Shown: positions 35,419 to 47,357, counted from the first letter of the stretch. The stretch: DNA of 64,000 nucleotides from Tepidicaulis marinus (GCF_000739695.1 NZ_BBIO01000012.1:1-64000), one strand, 5' to 3'. The notes: generated by a model not told the origin, from the letters alone. A program made the numbers and translations.

Positions 35419-35923
35419 GGACTTCTTCCTTTTCGTCAGAAATTTCGAAGGCCTCGATGGCATCCGCCGGGCACGGGCCGATGCAGGCGCCGCAGCTTGT
35501 GCAGGCCTCAGCATCGAGGCGCGGCAGAAACGGCCCGCCCATGCGCGGCTCCATCCGGATCGCGCTTTCGGGGCACACATCGCGGCAGGTCATGCAAGCT
35601 ATGCCCGCTTTGGCAAGGCAGCCTTCGCCAATGCGCACGCCGTGCGCCATCTCAAAAGGGGTTTGAAAAACCGGTTCGGGGCAAGCCTCAGCACAGGCGC
35701 CGCAAAAGGTGCACTCGCCTGCAGACGGGGCAAGCTCCACGCCGCTTTTGCTGATCAGAAGAATGTTTTCTGGACAGGCATCCGCGCACTTTCCGCAGCG
35801 CGTGCAGGCGCTCACCGACTGCGCGGTAACGCCCGGCGGGTGCGCGGCGAACGGGCTCCGCTCAACATGTCCCGCGCTGCCGGTTAAGAACTGGCGCCGC
35901 GATATGTTGGCGGAGGCCGGCAT
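35411..35923 (-). CDS. napF: Ferredoxin-type protein NapF
   Basis: 170-residue iron-sulfur protein with four cysteine clusters (CTRCGKCADACP, CTFCGACAEACP, CMTCRDVCP and CTSCGACIGPCP). NapF acts in the cytoplasm, probably in maturation of the NapA Fe-S centre. The N-terminal SRRQFLTGSAG resembles a Tat motif but is a conserved feature of NapF proteins, and no hydrophobic segment follows it, so export is unlikely. The start is the ATG at 35923, just after napE. Confidence 0.92.
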   Translation of the reverse strand: MPASANISRRQFLTGSAGHVERSPFAAHPPGVTAQSVSACTRCGKCADACPENILLISKSGVELAPSAGECTFCGACAEACPEPVFQTPFEMAHGVRIGEGCLAKAGIACMTCRDVCPESAIRMEPRMGGPFLPRLDAEACTSCGACIGPCPADAIEAFEISDEKEEVHV

Positions 35924-35925
35924 GA

Positions 35926-36120
35926 TCAATACCCTGCCGGCGGTCCCGGCGGACCGGCTATGAGTTGAAACATCCAGACCAGAAATCCGAAGCCGCCGAC
36001 AACGCCGACTGCCACGATCGGCCATATTCCAAAGGCGAGCGCCAGAAAGATGAGCATCTCCCTGCGGCGTTCCGCAATATTGGGCGGTCCGTCGGCCTCT
36101 TCTGACGAGCTACCAGTCAT
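35926..36120 (-). CDS. napE: NapE small membrane protein
   Basis: 64-residue single-pass membrane protein, first gene of napEFDABC. A charged N-terminus with AERRREM precedes one or two hydrophobic stretches (LIFLALAFGIWPIVAVGVVG and GFLVWMF). Its function in nitrate reduction is unknown. GGGGAGGG lies before the ATG at 36120. The upstream gap to 36362 should carry the nap promoter, but I could not identify a convincing FNR- or NarP-type site. Confidence 0.88.
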   Translation of the reverse strand: MTGSSSEEADGPPNIAERRREMLIFLALAFGIWPIVAVGVVGGFGFLVWMFQLIAGPPGPPAGY

Positions 36121-36269
36121 GTGACCCTCCCCAGGGCATCCCTTCACATCAGCTCTTCATGCAAGCCTATCGGAAACGCGGCACAATTCAATGACTGCAC
36201 CTTAATAAAGATGCGAATTTGCGTTTCTCAAAACACAACTTACGCATGTAATGGTTGTGCGAAGGCAGT

Positions 36270-36299
36270 TTGCTGCGCACCTTGCCTTGCTCATATAAA
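36270..36299 (+). promoter_or_regulatory. Candidate promoter of the GST gene
   Basis: TTGCTG (36270-36275) and TATAAA (36294-36299) are 18 bases apart, about 60 bases upstream of the ATG at 36363. The -10 is good, the -35 and spacing are only fair. The rest of this divergent gap holds no gene. Confidence 0.35.
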
Positions 36300-36362
36300 G
36301 CGGCAAGTGCAATGTCCCGGAAGGGACCAAAGACGGCTGCCTTTAACAAAGGAGTGCACGGT

Positions 36363-37001
36363 ATGAGCGAAGTGGTTCTGACCACATTCGATTGGGTTCC
36401 CGACTTGCCACGCGGTTATGTGCGCGACCTTCGTGTGCGCTGGGCGCTGGAAGAAGCGGGCTTGCCTTACCGTGTCGAGAGCGTGCCGTTCGGCGAGCGC
36501 GAGGCGGCGCATTTTGCTCATCAGCCTTTCGGGCAAGTGCCCTGGCTCACCGACGGTGATCTTTCGATCTTCGAAAGCGGCGCCATCCTTCTGCACCTGG
36601 GCGAACAGAGCGAAGCTTTGATGCCCGCCGCACAACATGAACGCAGCGCGGTCATCGAATGGTTGTTCGCCGCGCTCAATTCGGTGGAGATGGCCAGCCT
36701 GCCCTGGTCCATCCTGATTTTCTCCGACGTGCCGAAAGACACGCCCGCCTGGGAACGGTTCGATGAGTTTCTCAACGCCCGGCTCCGGCATTTGGAAACG
36801 GTGCTGGCGGCGCGTGAATGGCTGACGGACAGTTTTTCGATTGCCGACATTCTCATGTCGGATGTGCTGCGCCTGGTGGACCGTTTCGACGGGCTTGCAA
36901 ACTACCCCGCCTGCAAATCCTATACCGCGCGGGCCACCGCCCGTCCCGCCTTCAAGAAAGCCTATGCGGACCAGATGGCGCATTTCGCGGCAGCAGACTG
37001 A
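36363..37001 (+). CDS. Glutathione S-transferase family protein
   Basis: 212-residue GST. The N-terminal domain covers residues 3-85 with the GSH-binding region FGQVPWLTDGDLSIFESGAI, where the proline is the conserved cis-proline and ES the GSH contact. The helical C-terminal domain includes ADILMSDVLRLVDRF. AAAGGAG at 36348-36354 supports the ATG at 36363. It is divergent from the nap operon and converges on guaA, ending six bases before it. Substrate unknown. Confidence 0.88.
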   Translation: MSEVVLTTFDWVPDLPRGYVRDLRVRWALEEAGLPYRVESVPFGEREAAHFAHQPFGQVPWLTDGDLSIFESGAILLHLGEQSEALMPAAQHERSAVIEWLFAALNSVEMASLPWSILIFSDVPKDTPAWERFDEFLNARLRHLETVLAAREWLTDSFSIADILMSDVLRLVDRFDGLANYPACKSYTARATARPAFKKAYADQMAHFAAAD

Positions 37002-37007
37002 GCGGGC

Positions 37008-38555
37008 TTATTCCCACTCGATCGTCCCGGGGGGTTTCGAGGTCACGTCATAGACGACACGGTTGATGCCGCGCACTTCGTTGATGATGCGCGTCGAAAC
37101 CCTGCCGAGGAAATCGTGAGAGAAAGGGAAATAGTCGGCGGTCATACCGTCCGTCGAGGTGACGGCGCGCAGGGCGCAGACGTAATCGTAAGTGCGACCA
37201 TCGCCCATCACGCCCACCGTGCGCACCGGCAAGAGCACGGCAAAGGCCTGCCAGATTTCATCGTAAAGGCCTGCCTTGCGGATTTCATCGAGATAGACCG
37301 CATCGGCCTTCTGCAGGATGGCGACCTTTTCCCGCGTGATCTCGCCCGGAATGCGGATGGCAAGACCGGGGCCGGGAAACGGATGGCGGCCGACAAATTC
37401 TTCCGGCAGGCCGAGCTCACGGCCAAGCGCGCGCACTTCGTCTTTGAAAAGCTCACGCAGAGGCTCGACGAGCTTCATGTTCATGCGCTCCGGCAGCCCG
37501 CCCACATTGTGGTGGCTCTTGATCGTCACCGACGGCCCGCCCGTGAATGAAACGCTTTCGATCACATCCGGATAGAGCGTGCCTTGAGCCAGAAAATCCG
37601 CGCCGCCGATTTTCTTTGCTTCTTCTTCGAAGACGTCGATGAAGGTCGCGCCGATAATCTTGCGCTTCTGCTCCGGATCGCTCACCCCTTCCAGCTTGCC
37701 GAGGAAGAGGTCCGAGGCATCGGCATGGACGAGAGGAATGTTGTAATGATCGCGGAAGAGCGTGACGACCTGCTCCGCCTCCCCGGCGCGCATGACGCCG
37801 GTATCGACAAACACACATTGCAGCTGATCGCCGATCGCTTCATGCAGCAGCACGGCGACGACGGAAGAATCGACGCCGCCCGAAAGTCCGCAAATGACGC
37901 GCCCGCTGCCCACCTGCTCGCGCACCTTGCGGATTTCGGTTTCCTTGAAGGCGGCCATGGTCCAGTCGCCCACACAGCCTGCGATCTTGTGGGTGAAGTT
38001 TTTCAGGATCTCCGCGCCGCGCGGCGTGTGCATCACTTCGGGGTGAAACTGCACGCCGTAGAATTTCTTCTCGTCATTGGCGATTGCCGCAAAAGGCGCG
38101 CCGCTTGAAACGGCAACGGCCTTGAAGCCGGGCGGTAGCGCCACCACCCGGTCGCCATGACTCATCCAGACAGGTTCGATATCGCCAAGCTTGAAAAGCC
38201 CGTCGAAAAGCGCGCACTCATCGACGATTTCGATGGTTGCCCGGCCGAATTCCTGATGGTCGTGCCCTTCCACCTTGCCGCCGAGCTGGGCGCACATGGC
38301 CTGCTCGCCGTAGCAGATGCCGAGCAACGGGATACCTGCCTCGAACACCGCTTGGGGCACGCGGGGCGTATCTTCCGCCGTCACGCTGGCCGGGCCGCCG
38401 GAGAGGATCACGGCTTTCGGCGCGAATTCCTTGAAGACGTCCCCGGCCTTGTTGAAAGGCACGATCTCGCTGTAAACGCCGCTTTCGCGCACGCGCCGCG
38501 CAATGAGCTGGGTTACCTGGCTGCCAAAATCGATAATAAGAATACGGTCGGTCAT
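37008..38555 (-). CDS. guaA: GMP synthase (glutamine-hydrolysing)
   Basis: Converts XMP to GMP using glutamine and ATP. The class I amidotransferase domain has the catalytic cysteine in GICYGEQ and the His-Glu pair in QFHPEVMHT. The ATP pyrophosphatase P-loop is [10 protein letters not shown] near residue 225. The dimerisation domain at the C-terminus is complete and ends [16 protein letters not shown]. Length 515 is normal. guaB lies three genes upstream on the same strand. Confidence 0.98.
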   Translation of the reverse strand: MTDRILIIDFGSQVTQLIARRVRESGVYSEIVPFNKAGDVFKEFAPKAVILSGGPASVTAEDTPRVPQAVFEAGIPLLGICYGEQAMCAQLGGKVEGHDHQEFGRATIEIVDECALFDGLFKLGDIEPVWMSHGDRVVALPPGFKAVAVSSGAPFAAIANDEKKFYGVQFHPEVMHTPRGAEILKNFTHKIAGCVGDWTMAAFKETEIRKVREQVGSGRVICGLSGGVDSSVVAVLLHEAIGDQLQCVFVDTGVMRAGEAEQVVTLFRDHYNIPLVHADASDLFLGKLEGVSDPEQKRKIIGATFIDVFEEEAKKIGGADFLAQGTLYPDVIESVSFTGGPSVTIKSHHNVGGLPERMNMKLVEPLRELFKDEVRALGRELGLPEEFVGRHPFPGPGLAIRIPGEITREKVAILQKADAVYLDEIRKAGLYDEIWQAFAVLLPVRTVGVMGDGRTYDYVCALRAVTSTDGMTADYFPFSHDFLGRVSTRIINEVRGINRVVYDVTSKPPGTIEWE

Positions 38556-38575
38556 GAGGTCTCTTCTTGGACGGA

Positions 38576-39091
38576 TCAGGGCGCCTTGCCGGCTCCATGG
38601 GTTTCCAGCGCCTTGGCAAGCGCGGCGCGCTGCGGGCAGGTGCTGCAGGTCTTTTTCAATCGGTCGAGTTTCTTGCGGGCCTCGTCCTCCCGGCCTTCCT
38701 GAATGTCCAGCAAGCCGGACCAGTAAAGCGCGGGCGGATTGTTCGGGTCGATTTCCAGGGCAATCGCGAAATGGCGGCGCGCGCGGGGCGCATCGCCCAG
38801 TTCGTTTTCCGCGCGGGCAAGATGGGCATAGGCATCGGCGCTGGCCGGGTTCTGCACGATCGCCCGTTCATACCAGCCGCGCGCCTCCGTGAGGCGGCCC
38901 GCCTCCTGCGCCGCCTGCCCCTTGTCGAGGAAAAGCGCGGATTTCGCGCTGTCCGCCGCAGCCAGCCCCGCTATCCCCAGCCCCAAGCCAAGGGCAAGAA
39001 AACCGGCACAAACCCGCGAAAGAACATCTTTCAGGCCGAAGGAATCGCCAATCCGGGAAAAGGGGAAGGAAAAGATGCGCATGGCAGTCAT
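38576..39091 (-). CDS. TPR protein with N-terminal membrane or signal segment
   Basis: 171-residue protein with a hydrophobic segment (about residues 24-44, [17 protein letters not shown]) followed by tetratricopeptide repeats such as [20 protein letters not shown] and [20 protein letters not shown]. Two cysteines (CSTC) near the end could form a disulfide. This suggests an exported scaffold protein, possibly related to cytochrome c biogenesis CycH-type TPRs, but that is uncertain. The start is unclear: ATG at 39091 or 39082. It lies between rsmB and guaA. Confidence 0.65.
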   Translation of the reverse strand: MTAMRIFSFPFSRIGDSFGLKDVLSRVCAGFLALGLGLGIAGLAAADSAKSALFLDKGQAAQEAGRLTEARGWYERAIVQNPASADAYAHLARAENELGDAPRARRHFAIALEIDPNNPPALYWSGLLDIQEGREDEARKKLDRLKKTCSTCPQRAALAKALETHGAGKAP

Positions 39092-39156
39092 TGACCACCC
39101 CGCGCGGCCCGCGTCAAGAGGCAAGCTTCCTGCCTCTTTCTGCTCCTGGGGGCCCC

Positions 39157-40431
39157 TCATAAACGCCGCCCCAGCAAAGCGGCGAAAAACCCATCCGTGC
39201 CCGTGGAGGCCGGGGAAAGGCGCAAATAGTCGCTCTTCCCGGGCGCGGGCACCGGCCAGCCTTCGGGCAATTGCAAACGCCAGTCCACCACCTCGAATTC
39301 ATCGTGCGCGGCAAGAAAGCGCGCGATCTGATCTTCGTTCTCTTCCCGGAAAAACGAGCAGGTCACATAGATGAGCGCGCCGCCCGGCCGCACGATGGGC
39401 GCCGCTTCTTCCAGTATCTCCCGCTGGGTGCGGCCATAGGCCTCCAGCTCTTCGGGCGTGAGCCGCCAGCGCGCCTCGGGCTGGCGCCGCCAGGTGCCGG
39501 TGCCCGAGCAGGGCACGTCGAGCAGCACCCGGTCGGCGCGCGCCTCCATGCCGCTCAGACCGCCCGGCTCATGCACCTTAGTGGTGACATTATAGAGCCC
39601 TGCGCGTTTTGCCCGCTCCTTCAGCCGGGCAAGGCGGCGGCCATCGACATCGCAAGCGAGAATCTCCCCCTCGCCCGCCATCATCGCGCCCATGGCGAGC
39701 GTCTTGCCGCCCGCGCCCGCGCAATAATCGACGATCCGCTCACCGGGCCGCGCGCCCACCAAAGCGCTGACCAATTGCGAGCCTTCATCCTGAATTTCCG
39801 CCGCCCCTTCGCGGATGGCGCCAACCGCGCGCAGGCGCCGTGGCGAGGCAAGACGGATACCCCATGGCGACCAGTAAGTGGGCTGCGCCTCGATGCCTTC
39901 TTCCTTAAGCTCCTGCAGCAAGCCGTCGCGGCTGGTTTTGAGCAGATTGGCGCGCAAATCCACCGGCGCCGGCCGGTTCAAGGCGGCAAGCTCTTCTTCC
40001 ACGCGCCCCGGAAAAGCCGCCTCGAAACGTTCATCGAGCCAGGCGGGGTAATTGAGCCGCACCCAGCGCGGATCATCAGCGGAGGCAGGCTGCAAGGCGT
40101 CAAGCTTGGCTTCCTCCGCCTCGCTCAAGGCGCCCGGCGCATATTTGCCCTCGCCCGCCAGTGCCTGAATGTCGGCGCAAGGCAGCGCATCCAGAAGTTT
40201 GAGAGAGGCAAAGACCCGCTCGCGCGCGCTTGCGCCGGGCCAGCGCGCGTCGATGAGGGCGCGGGCGCGCATCACGTCATAAACGCGGGCGGAGATCGCC
40301 GCCCGGTCCTTGGAGCCTGCATAACGGTGGCCCTTTGCCCAGCGCTCCAGAGCCCGGTCGAGGGGAAGGCGCGTTGCTTCCGCCTCGTCCAAAATCTCTA
40401 TGGCTGCCGCAAGCCGGGCACCGGGTGTCAT
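39157..40431 (-). CDS. RsmB/NOP-family RNA cytosine-5 methyltransferase
   Basis: 424-residue SAM-dependent rRNA m5C methyltransferase. An N-terminal NusB-like domain (about residues 5-130) precedes the catalytic domain with motif I CAGAGGKTLAMGAMM, motif IV DVPCSGTGTWRR and motif VI VTCSFFREENEDQI; the two cysteines of motifs IV and VI are both present, as required for catalysis. It probably methylates 16S rRNA like RsmB. It is transcribed with guaB upstream and a TPR gene and guaA downstream. Confidence 0.9.
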   Translation of the reverse strand: MTPGARLAAAIEILDEAEATRLPLDRALERWAKGHRYAGSKDRAAISARVYDVMRARALIDARWPGASARERVFASLKLLDALPCADIQALAGEGKYAPGALSEAEEAKLDALQPASADDPRWVRLNYPAWLDERFEAAFPGRVEEELAALNRPAPVDLRANLLKTSRDGLLQELKEEGIEAQPTYWSPWGIRLASPRRLRAVGAIREGAAEIQDEGSQLVSALVGARPGERIVDYCAGAGGKTLAMGAMMAGEGEILACDVDGRRLARLKERAKRAGLYNVTTKVHEPGGLSGMEARADRVLLDVPCSGTGTWRRQPEARWRLTPEELEAYGRTQREILEEAAPIVRPGGALIYVTCSFFREENEDQIARFLAAHDEFEVVDWRLQLPEGWPVPAPGKSDYLRLSPASTGTDGFFAALLGRRL

Positions 40432-40455
40432 GCGCGATCCGCTTTCGGCTAAGGG

Positions 40456-41937
<1,482 letters not shown>

Positions 41938-42061
41938 TCAAAAGGAATGTTGGCGCTGGTTCTTAACACCGTCGGGGGAGAAAGCAAAGCGAAGAGATGG
42001 TCACAATTGACGCATGCGCCCTTGCATTTATGTGAAGAGCGAAAAGAGGCTCTTTTCCGCC

Positions 42062-42820
42062 TCAATCGGTCTCTTCCCCGCCATTTGCTTCTTCCCCGCG
42101 CCGGCCGCGAAACCCCGTCGCGAGCACATAGACTTCCGCCGAATCGGCGCGGCTCGCCTTGGGTTTGACGTGGCGCACCACGGTGAAGTCGCGCTTCAGA
42201 TCTTCCAAAAGTTCACGTTCCGTGCCGCCCTGCAGCACCTTGGCGCAAAAGACCCCGCCTTCGGCCAGCACATCGCGGGCGAACCAGGCCGCCGCCTCAC
42301 ACAGCGCCATGATCTTCATATGGTCGGTCTTGCGGTGCCCGGTGGAAGACGCCGCCATATCGGAAAGGACGACATCCGCCTCCCCGCCCAGGAGTTCTTT
42401 CAGCTTCTCATCCGCGCCTTCTTCCATGAAATCGAGCTGCAGCAGCGTCGTGCCGGCAATGCTCTCCATTTCCTGCAAGTCGATGCCGATGACCTGGCCG
42501 CGCCCTTCCTGCGCCTTAACGCGCGGCACGGCGATCTGGCACCAGCCGCCGGGCGCCGCCCCAAGGTCCACGACCCGGGCGCCGGGTTTGAGGAAATGAT
42601 ATTTATCGTCGATTTCCTGCAGCTTATAGGCCGCGCGGGAGCGGAAGCCGTCGCGCTTGGCCGCCTGCACGTAAGGGTCGTTGAGCTGGCGCTCCAGCCA
42701 GCGGGCAGAGGAAATCGTGCGCCCGCGCGCCGTCTTGACGCGGACATGCATCTCACGGCTGCCGCCTGTACCAGCTTTGCCGCCTTTCGATTTCCCGGAT
42801 TTTCCGCCGGACTTGACCAC
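42062..42820 (-). CDS. rlmE: 23S rRNA 2'-O-methyltransferase RlmE
   Basis: 252-residue FtsJ-family enzyme that methylates U2552 of 23S rRNA in the assembling 50S subunit. SAM motif I is [14 protein letters not shown]; the catalytic tetrad region includes [12 protein letters not shown] (Lys), the [14 protein letters not shown] aspartate and the FCAKVLQGG lysine. The N-terminal 25 residues are rich in Gly, Ser and Lys, which may help RNA binding. It follows the ppx-like gene with a two-base gap. Confidence 0.94.
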   Translation of the reverse strand: MVKSGGKSGKSKGGKAGTGGSREMHVRVKTARGRTISSARWLERQLNDPYVQAAKRDGFRSRAAYKLQEIDDKYHFLKPGARVVDLGAAPGGWCQIAVPRVKAQEGRGQVIGIDLQEMESIAGTTLLQLDFMEEGADEKLKELLGGEADVVLSDMAASSTGHRKTDHMKIMALCEAAAWFARDVLAEGGVFCAKVLQGGTERELLEDLKRDFTVVRHVKPKASRADSAEVYVLATGFRGRRGEEANGGEETD

Positions 42821-42822
42821 GC

Positions 42823-44217
42823 CTACTCTCCTGTTTCCGGCTTACTGCCTGCATTCGCTGGGCCGGCCGGTATTTTCTTGCGCCGCCCGCGCCGCCGCCG
42901 GCGCTTGCGCTTGCGTTTGGGGGCATCTTCCATCATCAGCGAAAAGAGAATGCCTTCCCGAAGGCCCCTGTCGGCCACTCTTAGCCGGTCGGCGGGCCAG
43001 GCGTCCAGAATGGCTTCCAGAATGGCGCAGCCGGCAAGCACAAGGTCCGCCCGCTCCCGGCCCACACAGGCATGGGCGGCACGCTCTTCAAAGCTCATAT
43101 CCAGCAATTGCCGCGTCACGCTGCTCACCGAGCCCGGCTCCACCCAGGCCCCGTCCACCCGGTTGCGGTCATAGCGCTTTAGGCCCATTTGGACGCCTGC
43201 AATAGTCGTCACGGTGCCCGACGTGCCGAGCAGGTGAAAACCGCGCTCTTTCAGCTCTGGCATCGGCTCGCGGGAGCGGAACTCGGTCAGCTCCCCGTCG
43301 ACATAATCCACCATGCGGGCATAAATATCGGGCGTTACGTCCACCCCGCCAAAGCGCTCGGCCAGGGTGACGACGCCGCAGGGCAGCGAGGTCCAATCCT
43401 CGATCACCGCGCGCCCCCTGGTCGAGCGGCGCACCCAGATCAGCTCCGTGCTGCCGCCGCCAATATCGAAGACAAGCGCCGCCCCGCATTCCGGGTCGAG
43501 CAGCGGCGCGCAGCCGGAAACGGCAAGGCGCGCTTCATCCTGCGGGGTGACGACATCGAGCTTCAGCCCCGTCTCCCGCTCCACCCGCTCGATGAAGGCC
43601 GCGCCATTGGCGGCCTTGCGGCAGGCTTCCGTGGCAATGGTGCGGGCCCTTGTAACGCCGCGCCGCTGCATTTTCTCCGCGCAGATTTTCAAGGCTTCAA
43701 GCGCCCGGTCCATCGCCCCTTGCGAGAGCTCGCCCGTATGCGCGAGCCCCTCGCCCAGCCGCACGATGCGCGAGAAAGCATCGATCACCCGGTAGCCGCT
43801 GCGCCCCTTTTTGGCGACGAGAAGACGGCAATTATTCGTGCCGAGATCGAGCGCGCCGTAAACCGGCGGCTCGCCGCCCGCGCCTTCTTCCTCGGCGCGC
43901 GCCTGCACATCCCTTGCCGAGGGCAAAGGCGTTTGCTCCGCTTGCTGAGAGGAAGGCGCGGTTGCGGATGCAGAAAGGGCAGCATTTTGCGCTGCGCCGC
44001 TCGCAGGCCCGTCCAAATTGCGCCCGCTCAACGCTTCGCGCCGGGCCGCGTTTTTGCGGCCGCCGCGCCTGCGCCGTCTTTTCTTACGCGGCCTCTCACC
44101 GCTCTTCCCGGTCCCATCGGGCTCTTGCCGTTCCGGTTCCGGAGAGTGCGGCAGGTCCGCGGCAGGGCTTTCTTGGCGGTTATCCCCGCCAGACCCCGGC
44201 TCACCCGCCTGGTGCAC
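42823..44217 (-). CDS. Ppx/GppA phosphatase with Arg-rich tails
   Basis: 464-residue member of the exopolyphosphatase/guanosine pentaphosphatase family, an ASKHA-fold enzyme acting on polyphosphate or pppGpp. The core motifs [16 protein letters not shown] (about residue 121) and [14 protein letters not shown] (about residue 250) are intact. Residues 42-60 ([15 protein letters not shown]) and the last 35 residues ([16 protein letters not shown]) are strongly basic and do not belong to the family core. A GTG start at 44217 gives this form. It is upstream of rlmE with two bases between them. Confidence 0.88.
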   Translation of the reverse strand: MHQAGEPGSGGDNRQESPAADLPHSPEPERQEPDGTGKSGERPRKKRRRRRGGRKNAARREALSGRNLDGPASGAAQNAALSASATAPSSQQAEQTPLPSARDVQARAEEEGAGGEPPVYGALDLGTNNCRLLVAKKGRSGYRVIDAFSRIVRLGEGLAHTGELSQGAMDRALEALKICAEKMQRRGVTRARTIATEACRKAANGAAFIERVERETGLKLDVVTPQDEARLAVSGCAPLLDPECGAALVFDIGGGSTELIWVRRSTRGRAVIEDWTSLPCGVVTLAERFGGVDVTPDIYARMVDYVDGELTEFRSREPMPELKERGFHLLGTSGTVTTIAGVQMGLKRYDRNRVDGAWVEPGSVSSVTRQLLDMSFEERAAHACVGRERADLVLAGCAILEAILDAWPADRLRVADRGLREGILFSLMMEDAPKRKRKRRRRRGRRKKIPAGPANAGSKPETGE

Positions 44218-44341
44218 GTTATTTCAGACCCGGGAGGCGCTGCATTCAAGCTGTGCCGAAAACCGCACCCCGCGCCGGGCTCCCAATTTGAAAGTTGAGA
44301 TCACTCTATCACCGAAGCCAGGGGGAAGGAACCGTTACGGC

Positions 44342-45880
44342 ATGCCGCCCCTTACCGCTTTCGCAAAGACGGTCATGGCAAGTACCCGCTTTAGCGCCTA
44401 TATTTTTTCTATGGACAGCGATCAAACGGGCACCGGACGGAAACACCTTTCTTGGCCAGCGGGCCGGCTGGCCGGTTTCTTTTTGCTTTTTGCAGGGCTG
44501 CTGCTTGCCATTTCCGGCAAAGCCCTCTCACAGGAAGACGAAAGCGCCCCGCAAGCAGGCCTTGCGCTCGTTCTGACCATTGACGGCGCCATTGGCCCGG
44601 CCGGCGCCGACTATATTGTCACCGGCATTGAAGAAGCCAAGACCCGCGGCGCCAAAGCCGTCATCATCCAAATGGACACGCCCGGCGGGCTCGACACCTC
44701 GATGCGTGACATCATCCGCGCTATTCTCGCCTCGCCGGTGCCGGTGCTCACCTATGTCAGCCCCAGCGGCGCACGGGCGGCAAGCGCAGGCACCTATATC
44801 CTCTACGCCAGCCATATCGCCGCCATGGCGCCCGGCACCAATCTGGGCGCGGCAACGCCGGTCTCCATCGGCGGGGGCGGCCTGCCTCTGCCTGGCGGCG
44901 GCCAGCCGGATAAAGAGCCGGGCAAAGACCCGCAAGACACACCCAAGGAAGAAGACGGCGCGGCAGCGGGCGACCCGATGAAGGCCAAGATGGTCAATGA
45001 CGCGGTCGCCTATATCCGCTCGCTCGCCGAAATGCGCGGGCGCAACGGCGAATGGGCGGAAAAAGCGGTGCGCGAGGCGGCAAGCCTCTCGGCGGATGCG
45101 GCCTTTTCCAAGAACGTTATCGACATCAAGGCGCGCAGCCTTACCGATCTTTTGGATCAGGCCCATGGGCGCACGGTGCGCCTTGGCGAGCGCGAGGCGG
45201 TGCTCGACACGCAGAACCTGACGCCCGAACCCCTCGACCCCGACTGGCGCCATGAGTTTCTGGCAACGATCACCAGCCCCAATGTCGCGCTCATTCTCAT
45301 GATGATTGGCATTTACGGCATCATCTTCGAGTTCATGAACCCCGGCGCGATCTATCCGGGCACGATCGGCGCCATTTGCCTGTTCCTCGCGCTTTATGCC
45401 TTTGCGGCGCTGCCCATCAATATTGTCGGTATCGGGCTCATTCTGCTCGGCATCGCGCTGATCGGGGCGGAGGCGGTTTCCCCTTCCTTCGGCGCGCTGG
45501 GGATCGGCGGCACGATTGCGGTGGTGCTGGGCGCGACGATCCTTTTCGATACGGATGCGCCCGGATTTACCGTTTCCTGGCATGTGCTTGCGGGCATTGC
45601 CGTGACCACGCTGGGCTTCACCTATCTTGCCGCGCATCTGGCCGTGACCTCTTTCCGCCGCAAAGTCGTCACCGGCGCGGAAGAAATGATCGGCGCCAGC
45701 GCCACCGTCACGGATTGGGACGGGGACAGCGGCCATGTCCACACCCATGGCGAGCGCTGGCGCGCGCGCGGGCCTGCCACGCTGAAAGCCGGTGATCCTG
45801 TCACCATCGAAGCACTGGACGGGCTGACCTTAGAAGTTGCGCCCGCCCCATCCGAAAACGGGTCCGGCCAAACCCGCTGA
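44342..45880 (+). CDS. NfeD-type membrane serine protease
   Basis: About 512-residue NfeD1b-type protein: a signal or anchor helix ([20 protein letters not shown]), a ClpP-like protease domain (about residues 80-260), four to five transmembrane helices (about 310-430) and a C-terminal NfeD OB-fold domain. The probable nucleophile is in [14 protein letters not shown] and a candidate catalytic lysine is in [19 protein letters not shown] Gly/Pro-rich insert ([17 protein letters not shown]) interrupts the protease domain. Starts at 44375 and 44411 are alternatives. It is paired with a slipin gene, its usual partner. Confidence 0.88.
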   Translation: MPPLTAFAKTVMASTRFSAYIFSMDSDQTGTGRKHLSWPAGRLAGFFLLFAGLLLAISGKALSQEDESAPQAGLALVLTIDGAIGPAGADYIVTGIEEAKTRGAKAVIIQMDTPGGLDTSMRDIIRAILASPVPVLTYVSPSGARAASAGTYILYASHIAAMAPGTNLGAATPVSIGGGGLPLPGGGQPDKEPGKDPQDTPKEEDGAAAGDPMKAKMVNDAVAYIRSLAEMRGRNGEWAEKAVREAASLSADAAFSKNVIDIKARSLTDLLDQAHGRTVRLGEREAVLDTQNLTPEPLDPDWRHEFLATITSPNVALILMMIGIYGIIFEFMNPGAIYPGTIGAICLFLALYAFAALPINIVGIGLILLGIALIGAEAVSPSFGALGIGGTIAVVLGATILFDTDAPGFTVSWHVLAGIAVTTLGFTYLAAHLAVTSFRRKVVTGAEEMIGASATVTDWDGDSGHVHTHGERWRARGPATLKAGDPVTIEALDGLTLEVAPAPSENGSGQTR

Positions 45881-45902
45881 CACAAGCAGACGGAGGAACC
45901 CC

Positions 45903-46673
45903 ATGTTTGGAAATATTGCCTTCTACCTGCCGATTATACTTATCGGCATTCTCTTCCTTGCCTCCGCGATCAAGGTGCTGCGCGAGTATGAACGCGGCGT
46001 CGTCTTCACGCTCGGGCGCTATACCAGCACCAAGGGGCCTGGCCTGATCATCCTGATCCCCGTGATCCAGCAGATCGTGCGGGTGGATTTGCGCACGCGC
46101 GTACTGGACGTGCCGACCCAGGACGTCATTTCCCATGACAACGTGTCCGTCCGCGTCAACGCGGTGATCTATTTCCGCGTGCTCGACCCGGAAAAATCCA
46201 TCATCCAGGTCGAAGATTTCATGCAGGCGACGAGCGAGCTGGCGCAGACCACCTTGCGCTCCGTCCTCGGCAAGCACGAGCTCGACGAAATGCTCGCCGA
46301 ACGCGACAAGCTCAATGCCGACATCCAGGCCATTCTCGACACCCAGACCGATGCCTGGGGGATCAAGGTCGCCAATGTCGAAATCAAGCATGTGGATATT
46401 GACGAGAGCATGATCCGCGCCATCGCCCGCCAGGCCGAAGCGGAACGCGAGCGGCGCGCCAAGATCATCAATGCCGAAGGCGAGCAGCAGGCCGCCCAGA
46501 AATTGCTGGAGGCAGCCGAAATCCTCTCCCGCCAGCCCGAAGCCATGCAGCTGCGTTATCTGGGCACGCTGAACACGATTGCAGGGGAGAAAAACTCCAC
46601 CATCGTTTTCCCCTTCCCCGTGGAAGTCGGCAAAATGCTGGCCCGCTTCGATGAGAACGCGAAGAAGGACTGA
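45903..46673 (+). CDS. Slipin (SPFH/stomatin family)
   Basis: 256-residue membrane protein with an N-terminal hydrophobic hairpin ([17 protein letters not shown]) and an SPFH domain starting at [20 protein letters not shown]. The coiled-coil region [20 protein letters not shown] (about residues 180-200) drives oligomerisation. Slipins form membrane microdomain scaffolds and are substrates or regulators of the NfeD protease encoded just upstream. GGAGG precedes the ATG at 45903. Length is usual. Confidence 0.93.
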   Translation: MFGNIAFYLPIILIGILFLASAIKVLREYERGVVFTLGRYTSTKGPGLIILIPVIQQIVRVDLRTRVLDVPTQDVISHDNVSVRVNAVIYFRVLDPEKSIIQVEDFMQATSELAQTTLRSVLGKHELDEMLAERDKLNADIQAILDTQTDAWGIKVANVEIKHVDIDESMIRAIARQAEAERERRAKIINAEGEQQAAQKLLEAAEILSRQPEAMQLRYLGTLNTIAGEKNSTIVFPFPVEVGKMLARFDENAKKD

Positions 46674-46802
46674 AACCGGCCACTTAAGCCCTTTTTAAAC
46701 CGGGGAGATTAGACAAAAAGCCTGCGGCGCCGGGCGAGAACGGGCGGCGGGCGACCTCGCAAATTCTTGCGCGGGTAAGTGCCGGCCAGCGTTTGCCAAC
46801 GT

Positions 46803-46831
46803 TTGACAGCGTTAAACCGCTTCGGTATAAG
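46803..46831 (+). promoter_or_regulatory. Promoter of tRNA-Gln
   Basis: A perfect TTGACA (46803-46808) and TATAAG (46826-46831) are exactly 17 bases apart. Transcription would start near 46838, about 30 bases before the tRNA. Confidence 0.8.
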
Positions 46832-46868
46832 CCGCAGAACTTTCCGCTTCCGGGTCCGGCCCGGCTGG

Positions 46869-46942
46869 TGGGGGATCGTCTAATGGTAGGACAGCGGACT
46901 CTGACTCCGCCAGTCTAGGTTCGAATCCTAGTCCCCCAGCCA
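46869..46942 (+). tRNA. tRNA-Gln (anticodon CUG)
   Basis: The 7-bp acceptor stem TGGGGGA/TCCCCCA, anticodon stem GCGGA/TCCGC with loop CTCTGAC (anticodon CTG), TpsiC arm with GGTTCGAATCC and discriminator G followed by an encoded CCA form a complete cloverleaf of 74 bases including CCA. It decodes CAG. A strong promoter lies 38 bases upstream. Confidence 0.96.
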
Positions 46943-47060
46943 TCCGTCTTCGCTAATTTGCCTCCCCGCCCTCAGATTCGACTACCGCCCCATGCTGGTA
47001 TTCGTCGGCCGGCACGGCATACTCTTCTTTCAGACAACAAACCGACACCCTGCCAAAGGC

Positions 47061-47357
47061 ATGAGCGTGAAGCGCTGGTATCTTTATATTCTCGAATGCG
47101 AAGGCGAGCGGCTTTACACCGGCATCAGCACCGATGTGGAAAGCCGCTTTGCAGCGCATGTAAAAGGCACCGGCGCGAAGTTCACCCGCGCCTTCAAGCC
47201 GCTGGCCATCCTTTACCGCGAGGAACATAGCGACCGGGCAAGCGCCAGCGCCGCCGAAGCGCGGATCAAGGCCTTGAGCGCGGCGGAAAAGCGCGCTCTG
47301 GTCGCCGCCGCGCAGGGCCCTGCTCGAAAATCCCCCGCCCAAAGAAAAAGGCCGTGA
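47061..47357 (+). CDS. GIY-YIG nuclease superfamily protein
   Basis: 98-residue single-domain protein of the YhbQ/UPF0213 type. The motif is WYLYILECEGERLYTGISTD, where YLYIL and YTGIS correspond to the GIY and YIG elements, followed by the Arg-containing helix DVESRFAAHVKGTGAKFTRA. Nuclease activity on DNA ends has been reported for some relatives; the role here is unknown. The start at 47061 is preferred to 46992 because the upstream residues are unrelated to the family. Its stop lies inside the hairpin at 47348. Confidence 0.85.
   Translation: MSVKRWYLYILECEGERLYTGISTDVESRFAAHVKGTGAKFTRAFKPLAILYREEHSDRASASAAEARIKALSAAEKRALVAAAQGPARKSPAQRKRP

Noticed and set aside
35880-35923. Tat export signal in NapF (SRRQFL)
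   Set aside because: No hydrophobic segment follows, and an SRRxxL motif at the N-terminus is a conserved property of cytoplasmic NapF.
36121-36362. An FNR-type site before napE
   Set aside because: The closest string on the minus strand (TTGAG-AAAC-GCAAA) matches only one half of TTGAT-N4-ATCAA.
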